A stretch of 64,000 nt of DNA, from positions 310,001-374,000 of the forward strand of contig NZ_QUEE01000001.1 of NCBI RefSeq assembly GCF_003477885.1. Reading direction: 5' to 3'. Below the pieces are notes generated by a model. That model had not been told where the DNA came from, did no database searches, and was given only the letters and a program-made list of their open reading frames with translations. This document shows positions 1-8,771 of the stretch, in pieces; within the stretch, counting starts at the first letter, position 1; the number at the start of each line of letters is the position of its first letter. Made by a program: the position numbers and the translations under genes. This DNA is from Lachnotalea sp. AF33-28 (lineage in GTDB: Bacteria > Bacillota > Clostridia > Lachnospirales > Lachnospiraceae).

Positions 1-1242
1 AAATCCGATCATTTTATCCGATCCATAACAGCCGGCGATGAGCGGCATACTGTTGCCAAGCAGCCGGTAACTCATGGACAGGTACTCTTTTACTGTTTTG
101 CTGGAAACATTCTTGTCATCCGGATTTGTGTGCATGATCTGCGTGATGAATGATTTATCCTCTCCGATACTCTCTGCGCCGAACGGGGAATAGCACAGCG
201 CATGATAGGTGCCGACAGCTCCGTAAAGATTGGCGGGTGCCCATTTATCTCTGCGGGTTTCCGCTATGAAAAGCGGGTTGTCGCTTCTTGTATACAGGCC
301 TGCCGCCTTTTCAAAGCTGAACGTGTAGAGATCCGGCGACAGCGCATCCAGATCGGGCGCTCCGCACTTCCAGATATCGAGCATCTCCGGCACCGGGCCG
401 CCGCATGGATAAACACCTGGCTTTTCATCGTCGGATTCTTTCAGCCAGGCGTTCGTAAACATGAAAAGGGCATAGCACGCTTTGCCGGATTTCACTAGCC
501 GGTTTATATGCAGGGAATAGTTCCAGCACATAAATGCTTCATCCGCGTTCCTTCTGAATATATTGGCCCAGGATTTATCGGAGGCGGATTTATAAATGTC
601 CGCGGCTTCGCTAAGAAAGCTGGTTCCTGCTTTTTCGATATGCTCAATTAATGCCCGGGGAACATCTTTCCTGTATTCTTCGGCGGCGCCGGGCGAAAAA
701 TCTCTTGCAGCGCCAAGGATACCTACTTCGTTTTCGACCTGTACGGCTATCACGGTCTGACTGTCTAAGTCGGATTCTTTCAGAAATTTCATGAAGTTTG
801 TAAAAGAATTGAGCTCCGCTGTTAAAAGATCGCTGCGAAACATGCTGAGCGTTCTTGTTTTCACTCCGGATTCGTCTTCCGTTCTTGGGAACCGTTCCAA
901 ATCCGTTTTGATCCAGTTCGGGACATAGGTTGAATGCCCGTTTTTCCAGCTTCCGAACCACAAAAGCACCAGTTTCATGCTGTGGCTGCGCGCGTCTGAC
1001 AAAAGCTGTGAAACTGAATCAAACTCGAAATGATGTTCCTGGGGCTCTATGAGCTCCCAGTATACCGGGGCTAAAACTGTATTGCAGTTCAGCTCTTTTG
1101 CCCTTTTCCACACATTTTGCATATAATGGCGTGAGGTGCATGCCGAGTTATGCGCCTCAGCCGCCAGCATTATAAAAGGCTCTTCATTTATCAGAAAAGA
1201 AAAACCGCCGGCCGTTCGAACGATTCGAGGCAAATTTTTCAT
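1..1242 (-). CDS. GH35-like beta-galactosidase with DUF5597-type layout, truncated by the window edge
   Basis: The reading frame is open from an ATG at 1242 to base 1, giving the first 414 residues; the C-terminus lies outside. A GGAGGAAAGCT ribosome site precedes the ATG. The N-terminus resembles (beta/alpha)8 GH35/GH42-type enzymes: CNTVLAPVYWELIEP at about residues 53-67, a VQVENEVG motif with the likely acid/base E172, and PLFIAETR with a candidate nucleophile E328. There is no signal peptide, so it should act in the cytoplasm on imported galacto-oligosaccharides. It starts 15 bases after the lacI-type gene and is probably the last visible gene of that operon. Family assignment comes from motif recognition; the exact substrate is unknown. 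Confidence 0.75.
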   Translation of the reverse strand, partial: MKNLPRIVRTAGGFSFLINEEPFIMLAAEAHNSACTSRHYMQNVWKRAKELNCNTVLAPVYWELIEPQEHHFEFDSVSQLLSDARSHSMKLVLLWFGSWKNGHSTYVPNWIKTDLERFPRTEDESGVKTRTLSMFRSDLLTAELNSFTNFMKFLKESDLDSQTVIAVQVENEVGILGAARDFSPGAAEEYRKDVPRALIEHIEKAGTSFLSEAADIYKSASDKSWANIFRRNADEAFMCWNYSLHINRLVKSGKACYALFMFTNAWLKESDDEKPGVYPCGGPVPEMLDIWKCGAPDLDALSPDLYTFSFEKAAGLYTRSDNPLFIAETRRDKWAPANLYGAVGTYHALCYSPFGAESIGEDKSFITQIMHTNPDDKNVSSKTVKEYLSMSYRLLGNSMPLIAGCYGSDKMIGF

Positions 1243-1257
1243 AGCTTTCCTCCCAAG

Positions 1258-2277
1258 TCATGACTGGTACCGGGTTGTACCCCTGATAATCAGATCTGTC
1301 GGTATGGCGATCCTGGTATTGGAACTCATATTCTCCACATTCTCTATCGCATTGACGATCGCCTTGGAATATTCTTTGTAATTGCACGCGACTGTTGTGA
1401 TACCCGGATAAATGAACTTCGATATGTCCAGATTATCGTACCCCACAATCGCAATATCTTTGGGAATGCTCATGTTATTTTTATATGCCTCGCTCAATAC
1501 CCCTGTCGCGACCAGATCATTGATGCATATAATGGCCTGCGGCAGCCTGTCGTTTTTTAACAGTCTCTGCATGGCGATATTGCCGCCCTGCACAGAGTAA
1601 TCGCTTTCGATAATTTCCCTGCGTATGCTGATCCCATACTTCTCAGCATGATCGATAATCTCTTCTCTGCGCTTTATGGTGGTTCTGACATTAGAGTATC
1701 CCCCCAGCAGCGCAACATCCCTGTAACCGGAAGCGGATAAGTGCTCCAGAAGCTGCCTGCTGCTTTTATCCTGTTCCTGATAGATCTGTATGCACTTTAA
1801 TTTGGGTACATCCACACAGGATATGACCGGTATCTTTTTATTGACATTTTCGATTTCACTGATATACTTTTTTTCACTTTCTGCATCGTCAAGGCGCCCG
1901 CCCATAAAGACTATCGCCCTGACATTGGCGGATATGAACTCATTGAGGATATTGGTTTCCAGGCGTTTATCTGATTCGGAATTGCATAACATCAGAGTAT
2001 AGCCCTTTTTTTGAGCAATCAGCTCTGTTTCATAAAACAGCTGTGCATAATAGGGACTGTTAATGTGAGGGACAATAAAGCCCACCGTATTGGATTTGCT
2101 TGACTGCAGAGCTTTGGCGATCTGGTTCGGAGTATAATTGTACTTCTCGATCAGATCCAGCACCCTCCTTCTCTTTTCATCGTTCACTTTTCCCGTATTA
2201 TTGATGATTCTGGACACCGTTGCCGTTGAAACATTCGCAAGTTTCGCAATTTCAACAATTGTTATTTTCTCGCTCAT
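1258..2277 (-). CDS. LacI-family transcriptional regulator
   Basis: 339 residues, the normal length for the family. The helix-turn-helix is at residues 5-26 (ITIVEIAKLANVSTATVSRI), followed by the hinge helix and a periplasmic-binding-protein-like effector domain from about residue 60 to the end (VGFIVPHINSPYYAQLF; VGYDNLDISKFIYPGITTV). It lies in the ABC-transporter operon, 9 bases after the second permease gene, so it is probably autoregulated. The most likely target is the 14-bp palindrome TGTAAACGTTTACA at 5615-5628, upstream of the first gene of the same operon. By gene content the effector should be a galacto-oligosaccharide; that is inference. Confidence 0.93.
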   Translation of the reverse strand: MSEKITIVEIAKLANVSTATVSRIINNTGKVNDEKRRRVLDLIEKYNYTPNQIAKALQSSKSNTVGFIVPHINSPYYAQLFYETELIAQKKGYTLMLCNSESDKRLETNILNEFISANVRAIVFMGGRLDDAESEKKYISEIENVNKKIPVISCVDVPKLKCIQIYQEQDKSSRQLLEHLSASGYRDVALLGGYSNVRTTIKRREEIIDHAEKYGISIRREIIESDYSVQGGNIAMQRLLKNDRLPQAIICINDLVATGVLSEAYKNNMSIPKDIAIVGYDNLDISKFIYPGITTVACNYKEYSKAIVNAIENVENMSSNTRIAIPTDLIIRGTTRYQS

Positions 2278-2286
2278 TAAACTGTC

Positions 2287-3129
2287 TTATCCTTTCAATC
2301 CACTGTCCACGATGCCTTTAATAAAATATTTCTGGAAGCATGCATACAGTATAATAATCGGCAATACCGAAAGCAATGCCATGGCCATGACCGGCCCCTG
2401 ATCGAGCGCATCTTTGTATCCGCTGATGGATGAGTTTAAAAATACCAGGCCTACGGCCAATGTATATTTGTTCTGATCATTTAAAAATATAACCGGCCCG
2501 AAATAATCGTTCCATGTCCATGCAAACATAAAAATCGCCACTACGAATAAAACCGCTTTGGTATTGGGCAGCACGATATTATTTAAGATCTTCAGTTCGC
2601 TGCACCCGTCTATCCTCGCGGCTTCCTCTATTTCCGCCGGAAATGTCTTAAAGAACTGAAGCAGCAAGAATATGCTGAAAGCACTCCCCGCCAGCATATT
2701 GGGCAGTACGAGCGGTACAAACGTATTGATGAGCTTTAATTTCGCATAGATATTATACAGGGGTATGATCGTTACAAAATACGGCACCATCATGGTTGAC
2801 ATCAGTATTGCAAACCACAGGCTTTTAAGGGGGGCCTCATATTTGGCAAACCCGTAAGCCACCAGCGTAGTACTTATTAATGTACCCAAAATATTTAATA
2901 CTGTTATTATACTACTATTTTTTAGATATGTAAAAAAATTGCCGCTTTTAAAAATATATTCAAAAGACCGCAGTGTAAAAGGTGACGGGAACAATTCCGG
3001 CGGATATTTTACGATTTGCTCCGTGCTCATTAAAGATGTCGATATAATCCAGAGAAACGGAAGTATAAAGATCGTCCCTAAAACAATACATACCAAAAAC
3101 CAGGCCACATTTCTACTCTTTTTTAACAT
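2287..3129 (-). CDS. Carbohydrate ABC transporter permease, MalG type (CUT1)
   Basis: 280 residues with six predicted membrane segments. The EAA loop reads EEAARIDGCSELKILNNIVLP, which contacts the shared ATPase MsmX/UgpC; no ATPase is encoded here, as is usual for CUT1 systems of firmicutes. The first residues MLKKSRNVAWF are followed directly by a hydrophobic helix. The start is preceded by AAAGGTGGAG about 11 bases upstream, at the downstream edge of a double-hairpin repeat (3146-3203) that fills the gap to the upstream permease gene. It pairs with the MalF-type permease at 3208 and the binding protein at 4237. Confidence 0.93.
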   Translation of the reverse strand: MLKKSRNVAWFLVCIVLGTIFILPFLWIISTSLMSTEQIVKYPPELFPSPFTLRSFEYIFKSGNFFTYLKNSSIITVLNILGTLISTTLVAYGFAKYEAPLKSLWFAILMSTMMVPYFVTIIPLYNIYAKLKLINTFVPLVLPNMLAGSAFSIFLLLQFFKTFPAEIEEAARIDGCSELKILNNIVLPNTKAVLFVVAIFMFAWTWNDYFGPVIFLNDQNKYTLAVGLVFLNSSISGYKDALDQGPVMAMALLSVLPIIILYACFQKYFIKGIVDSGLKG

Positions 3130-3145
3130 AAACAGCTGACTCCAC

Positions 3146-3203
3146 CTTTCTCATGTCACCAGCCGAAGGCTGATGACCTACGCACACTTCTGTATGCTTC
3201 TTC
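3146..3203 (-). repeat. Dispersed double-hairpin leader repeat, copy A
   Basis: Read on the minus strand, the element has an imperfect hairpin (3182-3197, GCATAC/GTGTGC arms), a spacer GTAG, and a 10-bp hairpin (3155-3177, GTCATCAGCC-TTC-GGCTGGTGAC with one G-T pair), then ATGAGAAAGG. The last bases double as the ribosome site of the permease gene starting at 3129. Other copies lie at 19707-19817 and 52716-52828. All are in the sense direction just before a start codon. Confidence 0.8.
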
Positions 3204-3207
3204 AGAC

Positions 3208-4086
3208 TTAATCTTCGTAATTCATGCGCTTCTGCAGTGATTTTAATATGAACATGCTGATGAACAATATGATAACAAACATTATCCATGCAAGCGATGC
3301 GGCGTATCCGAACCGGCCGAAACTAAATCCGCTGTCATAAATGTACATTCCGTACATATAAGTTTTTTTAAACGGACCCCCGCCGGTCATAATCAGCGGC
3401 TGTACAAATACCTGGAAGGCGTTAATGATCCCCATGACCAGATTGAACGCGAACACATTGGAGATTAACGGAAGAGTTATCTTAAAGAAACATTTTATGC
3501 TGCCTGCGCCGTCAATTTTGGCGGCTTCGTAATAGGAAGCGGGTATCTGTTTAATGCCGGCTAAAAATATCAGCATCTGTGAACCGCAGAAGATCAGATT
3601 CACCAGCGCAAGCGCATTCATGGCCCATTTAGAATCTGTCAGCCAGTACGGCCCCTGAATTCCGAAAACCGATAAAATATAATTGATTAAACCGCCCTCA
3701 CCCTTTAATAAAAACTTGGCGACGGTAAATACCGCGGCCCCTGCGGCAATTGAGGGGAAATAAAAAACGATTTGAAAGAAATTGCTCGCCTTAGATTCCC
3801 TTGACAGCAAAAACGCGATGAGCAAAGCCAGGGTCAGACTTGTCGGCACCGCTATGAGCGCATAGTGAAAGGAATTGATCAGGCTTTTCTTAAACAGGTC
3901 GTCATGAAACAGTATGTCGGTATAGTTCTGCAAACCGATAAACTGCGGAGCCGAACTCCCGTTATATTGCGTCAGCGACAGATATAAAGAATATATCAGC
4001 GGTATAAAGGTCAGCAGAAAAAAGCCCACCAGCCACGGTGAAATAAACATATAAAAATATTTAGCCTGTTTTCTTTTATATTTCAT
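3208..4086 (-). CDS. Sugar ABC transporter permease, MalF type (CUT1)
   Basis: About 292 residues from the chosen start MKYKRKQAKYF. The frame extends eight codons further to 4110, but no ribosome site precedes that codon, whereas TTGGGATGG lies just before 4086. Six membrane segments are expected, and the EAA loop reads EAAKIDGAGSIKCFFKITLP. It forms the heteromeric channel with the MalG-type permease, fed by the lipoprotein at 4237. An intercistronic stem-loop at 4159-4225 separates it from the binding-protein gene. Confidence 0.92.
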   Translation of the reverse strand: MKYKRKQAKYFYMFISPWLVGFFLLTFIPLIYSLYLSLTQYNGSSAPQFIGLQNYTDILFHDDLFKKSLINSFHYALIAVPTSLTLALLIAFLLSRESKASNFFQIVFYFPSIAAGAAVFTVAKFLLKGEGGLINYILSVFGIQGPYWLTDSKWAMNALALVNLIFCGSQMLIFLAGIKQIPASYYEAAKIDGAGSIKCFFKITLPLISNVFAFNLVMGIINAFQVFVQPLIMTGGGPFKKTYMYGMYIYDSGFSFGRFGYAASLAWIMFVIILFISMFILKSLQKRMNYED

Positions 4087-4158
4087 ATTTATCCATCCCA
4101 AGATCATCATGATGCAGTCAAAATAACTGCTCGGTCAATAAACTGCCTGTGATAAATT

Positions 4159-4225
4159 CCGGTATCACCCGCACCGATTCGCACCTGCACAGAGCAGTTG
4201 GGTGAATCAATAAGAGTGATACCGG
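4159..4225 (-). terminator. Intercistronic stem-loop downstream of the binding-protein gene
   Basis: Perfect 10-bp arms CCGGTATCAC (4159-4168) and GTGATACCGG (4216-4225), with an inner GATTC/GAATC pair. There is no strong T-run, so it looks like an mRNA-stabilising or partial-termination hairpin that keeps binding-protein mRNA in excess over permease mRNA. Similar stem-loops sit at the same operon position at 17932 and 44425. Confidence 0.6.
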
Positions 4226-4236
4226 GTAAAATCAGA

Positions 4237-5574
4237 TTACTGTTTCATTCTGTCTAATTTCAGCTGGCCTTTCGTCTGGATATTTTCCAGCGTAGTATCC
4301 ATGTCCTGTTCACCTGCAAACAGCAATTCCAATTCGTATTTAATAATTTCATCCTGAATTTCATTCAGAACCACACCGTCCACCGCATAATCAAGCGCAT
4401 CAAAGAAAACAGATTTGTTAAACTTTTTCCAGCCATCCGGAATCGTATTGATAAATTCACTGTCCTCGCTGATGGCCTTTAAAGCAGGCAGACCAATGAT
4501 CTCCATCTCGCCCTGTACCTTTTCTCCTGCGGACATATACTTGATGTATTCCCAGCATTCATCCTTATAAGGTGTATCCGCAGACATACCAATCGCTGTG
4601 GTCCACAACGGAGACCTCCACTGCCCATATGTCGGATTGCTGGGGAAGGTCACGATATCCCATTCAAAACTATCGCCTATCGCTTCGTTAAAGCTCGCCA
4701 TATCCCAGGAAGCCCCTATTGTCATTGCAAATTTACCGTTTTCAAATGTTCCGCCCACATCGCCGGCCATCGTCGGAGTCGGCGAAACCTGATGCACCTG
4801 GTATAAGTCCGTGATAAACTGGACGCCGTCCCTGAAACCCTGTGTATCCGCGGTCATAGTACCGGTCTCCCACTCCCAGGCTTTGTAGCCGTCGTACAGG
4901 TTTCTTGCAAGAGAATATGCCCACCAGGATGAGAAGTCCACTCCCCATACCTTGCTGTCTCCCTCGCCTTTTGTCAAAGCTTTTGCCGCCGCAAGAAAGT
5001 CTTCCTCTGTCCAGTCATTTGTCGGAAGGGGAACATTGTTTTCCTCGAACATTGTCTTGTTGTAGATGATGAATCCTGAATAGAATGTACACGGCGCCGC
5101 ATAAACGCTGCCATTGTATGACAGTCCGCTCATCAGGCTGTCCACCCACGCATCCTGCAGCCCGTCTTTTTCTATGTAAGAATCCAGCGGAGCAAACACA
5201 TCATCCTTAAAATATTCACCACCGAAATCACCGGCAATCTGAACCAGATCCGCTAAGGTGCCGGATGAGAGCTGTACCGTTAATTTCTCGTGGAAACCTT
5301 CCGGGATCGCTTCCAGGTTAACATGAATGGTGTCGCTCTGAGCGTTAAACTCTTCAGTCCATTCTGTTTTCCTGTCAATCTCCTGCTGGTTGCCCCATAA
5401 CAGAAACCTTAACTCCACCTTTTCTCCGTCCGCCGCGGCCGTACTGGCACCGCCTGTCTCTGCGCTGCTGCTGTCAGGAACTTTCGTCTCGTTTGACGAT
5501 GTGCTGCATGCCGACAGCACCAGTATCATAACCATCGCGATCATAAATACCCTAATTTTTTTACTTTGTGGCAT
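4237..5574 (-). CDS. Extracellular sugar-binding lipoprotein (family 1 SBP)
   Basis: 445 residues from the ATG at 5574 (MPQSKKIRVFM). This start has GGAGGG seven bases upstream, whereas the in-frame ATG at 5589 overlaps that site. The N-terminus is a lipoprotein signal with lipobox LSAC (Cys23), then a Ser/Thr/Ala-rich linker and a solute-binding fold starting VELRFLLWGNQQEIDRKTEW. It should capture oligosaccharides outside the cell and hand them to the 3208/2287 permeases. It is the first gene of the operon, driven by the promoter at 5628-5656. The ligand is probably a beta-galacto-oligosaccharide made by the divergent GH30 enzyme. Confidence 0.92.
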   Translation of the reverse strand: MPQSKKIRVFMIAMVMILVLSACSTSSNETKVPDSSSAETGGASTAAADGEKVELRFLLWGNQQEIDRKTEWTEEFNAQSDTIHVNLEAIPEGFHEKLTVQLSSGTLADLVQIAGDFGGEYFKDDVFAPLDSYIEKDGLQDAWVDSLMSGLSYNGSVYAAPCTFYSGFIIYNKTMFEENNVPLPTNDWTEEDFLAAAKALTKGEGDSKVWGVDFSSWWAYSLARNLYDGYKAWEWETGTMTADTQGFRDGVQFITDLYQVHQVSPTPTMAGDVGGTFENGKFAMTIGASWDMASFNEAIGDSFEWDIVTFPSNPTYGQWRSPLWTTAIGMSADTPYKDECWEYIKYMSAGEKVQGEMEIIGLPALKAISEDSEFINTIPDGWKKFNKSVFFDALDYAVDGVVLNEIQDEIIKYELELLFAGEQDMDTTLENIQTKGQLKLDRMKQ

Positions 5575-5614
5575 TGACATACCCTCCATTATTTAGTATA
5601 ATTTAATCACCATT

Positions 5615-5628
5615 TGTAAACGTTTACA
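5615..5628. promoter_or_regulatory. Palindromic operator of LacI/CcpA type
   Basis: TGTAAACGTTTACA is a perfect 14-bp palindrome. It begins at the last base of the -10 box of the leftward promoter and covers its expected transcription start, the classical place for repression. It has the form expected of a LacI-family operator and also fits the catabolite-response (cre) pattern TGWAANCGNTNWCA, so either the local LacI protein or CcpA could bind. Confidence 0.8.
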
Positions 5629-5656
5629 TTTTATCATACAAATTTTCGTATGTCAA
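5628..5656 (-). promoter_or_regulatory. Sigma-A promoter of the binding-protein operon
   Basis: On the minus strand a consensus -35 box TTGACA (5651-5656), a 17-bp spacer and a -10 box TAAAAT (5628-5633). It would be strong if not repressed, and the operator at 5615-5628 overlaps its start site. No equally clear rightward promoter for the GH30 gene is visible in the same gap. Confidence 0.8.
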
Positions 5657-5720
5657 CAGGTTTTGTAAATTGTATTTGTCTAACTATTTGTATTGTTCTT
5701 TAAAAAAGGAGGATTGCATT

Positions 5721-7601
5721 GTGCATAATGCAAAGAGATTTTTTAGTTTCTTAATTATAGCAGTACTGTTATTGACTTCAATGGGTTCCAGCGCAAAGGC
5801 GCAGAGCACCGTAACCATCAGTCCGGAATATGAATATCAAACCTTTAAAGGCTGGGGAACTTCACTGTCCTGGTGGGGAAATGCCATCGGCGGGTGGCAG
5901 GATACCGTAAAGCAGGGAGAAATACTGGACCTCATATTTGACGATACTGTCGGATTAGGATTTAATGTAGCAAGGTACAATATCGGTGGTGGCGACGATC
6001 CGACCCATGTCCATATGCGCAACGGTGCTAACCTTGAAGGTTACCAGCCTGAACCCGGAGTGTGGAACTATTCTGCCGATGCAACGCAGCGCCTCATACT
6101 GAATGAAGCGATTGAACGCGGCGTAAACATTGTTGAAGGTTTTGCAAAGACTCCGCCTCACTGGATGACCTACAGCGGGTGTTCCGCCGGAAATACGAAC
6201 GGCACCAGCAATTTAAAGCCTGAATACTATGACGACTTCGCAGCTTATTTAGCGGATGTATATCTGTTATTTAAGGATACATACGGCATTACCTTCGACT
6301 CCATTTCCCCGATCAATGAGCCCAACGGGCCCTGGTGGGAAGTGAACAACAGACAGGAAGGCTGCCACTATACCCAGGAAGAGCAGAATGCATTTTTCAA
6401 AGTTTTAAAGGAAACTTTCGTTGCCAAGGGATTATCGGATGTCACTCTTGCGGGACCGGAGGGATTTGAATTCAATTCAACATTATCCTCATGGAACTCC
6501 TACGACAGCAATGCAAAAGCCAGCATTGACAAGATCAATACCCATTCCTATTACGGAACAGAGCGCCTGTATCTCAACACAGTAGCATTATGCAACGGCA
6601 AACGGCTGGCGCAGTCCGAATACGGCGTCGGCGTGGGGGATCACGACCATAACGCGATTGAAAGCGCCTTAGAGCTGGCCCACAAGATCCGCAACGACGT
6701 CCGGGAAATGCAGGTGGAGACCTGGACCTACTGGCAGGCTGTGGAAGAAGAATTCAATGTGAATAACTGGGGATTCATCCATGCCAGTTTTGAAGGCGAG
6801 GAGAGCTATGAAATCACAAAGCAATACTATGGAATGGCCAATTACTCCAAGTTTATCAGGCCGGGCTCCACGATCATCGGCGCCAATGATTCCAATATTC
6901 TCGCTGCTTTAAACAAAAATACAAATACCCTGACGTTAGTTGTGATCAACGATTCCCAGTCACAGAACAGTTATGATATTGATTTGTCCAAATTTACGAC
7001 TGTGGGAAACAGTGCAAGCGCATACAGGACATCTCCCACCGAAAATCTTGCACAGCTTAGTGATATCAGCATTCAGAACAATTCTTTACAGGTAAACGCC
7101 GCGCCCCAGTCCATTACCACATACGTGATAAACGGTGTCACAACAAACGCCGTACCGGCTTTTGACAGAAATGCAACCTATAAAATTGTGAATAAAAGCG
7201 ACAACACAAAGGTGATCGATGTGGAGAATTCCTCCCCTGATAACAGCGCAGCTGTTGTGATCATGGATGCGGACAGCAGCAGTATCAGCCAGGGCTGGAA
7301 ATTCATCGTCAACGATTCAGGTGAATATTACATCGCGAATGTCAATGCGGCCAAAATGCTGGATGTGCCCGGCGCTTCAACAAACAACAGCACCACCATG
7401 GCGTTATGGCAGGCAAACGGCGATAACAATCAGCTTTGGCAGGTTGTTGACCTGAACAACGGCTACTTCAGCATTATCAATAAAAACAGCAGCAAAGCGT
7501 TAGGTGTCAGAAACGGTGATATGACGAACGGCAATAATATTGACCAGTATGATTATCACGGATATGATAACCAACAGTGGAAATTCGAAGCAATTAATTA
7601 A
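5721..7601 (+). CDS. Secreted GH30 endo-beta-1,6-galactanase-like enzyme with C-terminal ricin-type lectin (CBM13)
   Basis: 626 residues from a GTG at 5721, chosen because AGGAGG lies eight bases upstream and because the next residues form a clean signal peptide ending SSAKAQS. The catalytic domain (about 30-480) has the GWGTSLSWWGNAIGG and RYNIGGGDDP segments typical of GH30 subfamily 5, the acid/base in SPINEP (about E200) and the nucleophile in QSEYGVG (about E300). A ricin-B beta-trefoil follows (about 490-626) with QGWKF, NQLWQVV and NQQWKFE repeats. The family cleaves beta-1,6-galactan side chains of type II arabinogalactan. It probably acts outside the cell and feeds the divergent ABC importer. 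Substrate is inferred from family. Confidence 0.88.
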   Translation: MHNAKRFFSFLIIAVLLLTSMGSSAKAQSTVTISPEYEYQTFKGWGTSLSWWGNAIGGWQDTVKQGEILDLIFDDTVGLGFNVARYNIGGGDDPTHVHMRNGANLEGYQPEPGVWNYSADATQRLILNEAIERGVNIVEGFAKTPPHWMTYSGCSAGNTNGTSNLKPEYYDDFAAYLADVYLLFKDTYGITFDSISPINEPNGPWWEVNNRQEGCHYTQEEQNAFFKVLKETFVAKGLSDVTLAGPEGFEFNSTLSSWNSYDSNAKASIDKINTHSYYGTERLYLNTVALCNGKRLAQSEYGVGVGDHDHNAIESALELAHKIRNDVREMQVETWTYWQAVEEEFNVNNWGFIHASFEGEESYEITKQYYGMANYSKFIRPGSTIIGANDSNILAALNKNTNTLTLVVINDSQSQNSYDIDLSKFTTVGNSASAYRTSPTENLAQLSDISIQNNSLQVNAAPQSITTYVINGVTTNAVPAFDRNATYKIVNKSDNTKVIDVENSSPDNSAAVVIMDADSSSISQGWKFIVNDSGEYYIANVNAAKMLDVPGASTNNSTTMALWQANGDNNQLWQVVDLNNGYFSIINKNSSKALGVRNGDMTNGNNIDQYDYHGYDNQQWKFEAIN

Positions 7602-7638
7602 AACAAAGGCGGGTTATCAGTTACAACGGGTGATTTTT

Positions 7639-8568
7639 ATGCGCAATGAAATCAATAATAAGAGAAGGGTTCCCGTCACTTCGGGCAACCAGGCGGTTTT
7701 TTCTTACGGTACATATGGCTTTCCATGTGAGCTTTTTTATGATAACATCGATGATTTTGCCGGGGGCACCGTAGAATGGCATTGGCAGCTGGAATTAGAA
7801 TTTGCTGTCGTCTTAAAGGGTTCTATCGAGCTGACCGTACAGAATGATGTGATTACGGTTCATGAAAATGAAGGATATATTATTTTTCCCAATAAACTTC
7901 ATAAGGTTAAGAAAAACGGCGGTCAATGCGGGCTATACCGAACGATCATCATCAGCCCGCAACTGATTTACGGGGACAGCAGATCCATACTGTTTCACAA
8001 ATATTATCTTGCTGTGATCGATGCGGTATCGACCGGATTCATCCTCTTAAACAGAGATAACAGTTTCGGAAATAATATTTTGGACGAGCTTGCCGCCGCG
8101 ATCCAACTGTTAACCCGCCCTTCCCTCAACTATGAGTTAGAGATACACAGACGCTTTGTAAATATATGGTCAATCTTATACGGCGGCGTGCAGGACGCCC
8201 ATGACCGCAGTCCAAGGGTTTCATCTAAAGACGAGAATCTGACCAATAAGATATTGTCGTTTATACACACTAATTATAAGTACGATATCACTCTGGATGA
8301 TATCGCAAGGAGCGGCAGCATCAGCAAATCAGAGTGCAGCAGGCTTTTTCAGCGTACTCTCTCCTGTACGCCCTTTGAGTATCTGACAAATTACAGGATT
8401 CTCAAAAGTCAGGAATATTTGAGCGGCGGGGATTATTCCATCACGGATATAGCGGGGTTGGTAGGATTTAACAGCGTTAATTATTACACAACTGTTTTTC
8501 GGAAAAATCTTGGATTTACTCCAAGCCAGTATAAAAAGCAGCTTAAGCTGTCCTTCGCGCAGATGTAA
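7639..8568 (+). CDS. AraC-family regulator with cupin sensor domain
   Basis: 310 residues from MRNEINNKRR. This ATG is preceded by GGGTGATTTTT; upstream in-frame ATGs lie inside the GH30 gene. The N-terminal cupin (about 25-110; WHWQLELEFAVVLKG) binds a sugar signal. The C-terminal double HTH (about 205-305) includes ITLDDIARSGSISKSECSRLFQ and the IAGLVGFNSVNYYTTVFRK signature. It lies 37 bases after the GH30 gene and is probably co-transcribed, so it may control GH30 and the facing GH35 gene. It ends before a double hairpin at 8643-8708. Confidence 0.9.
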   Translation: MRNEINNKRRVPVTSGNQAVFSYGTYGFPCELFYDNIDDFAGGTVEWHWQLELEFAVVLKGSIELTVQNDVITVHENEGYIIFPNKLHKVKKNGGQCGLYRTIIISPQLIYGDSRSILFHKYYLAVIDAVSTGFILLNRDNSFGNNILDELAAAIQLLTRPSLNYELEIHRRFVNIWSILYGGVQDAHDRSPRVSSKDENLTNKILSFIHTNYKYDITLDDIARSGSISKSECSRLFQRTLSCTPFEYLTNYRILKSQEYLSGGDYSITDIAGLVGFNSVNYYTTVFRKNLGFTPSQYKKQLKLSFAQM

Positions 8569-8642
8569 AACCTGGTCAACTGTGCCGGCAAAAATGCGCG
8601 CCAATACCTTCCCGCCGCAGTGCGATCCCAAGCGGAGCGTTT

Positions 8643-8708
8643 TTGTTCAATAGGTCGTATTTTCCTATTGAACAAGAAACGCCGGCATCTTATTTCGCCG
8701 GCGTTTCT
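8643..8708. terminator. Bidirectional tandem-hairpin terminator
   Basis: There are two adjacent perfect stem-loops. The first has 12-bp arms at 8643-8654 and 8664-8675 (TTGTTCAATAGG). The second has 12-bp arms at 8675-8686 and 8697-8708 (AGAAACGCCGGC / GCCGGCGTTTCT). It separates the convergent araC-type gene (ends 8568) and GH35 gene (ends 8772) and can serve both. Confidence 0.75.
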
Positions 8709-8771
8709 TCACTTTCCCGAAATGTATTCCCTGTAATTCATGTCATCTTCCGGCACTCCTCTGTGCCGGAT

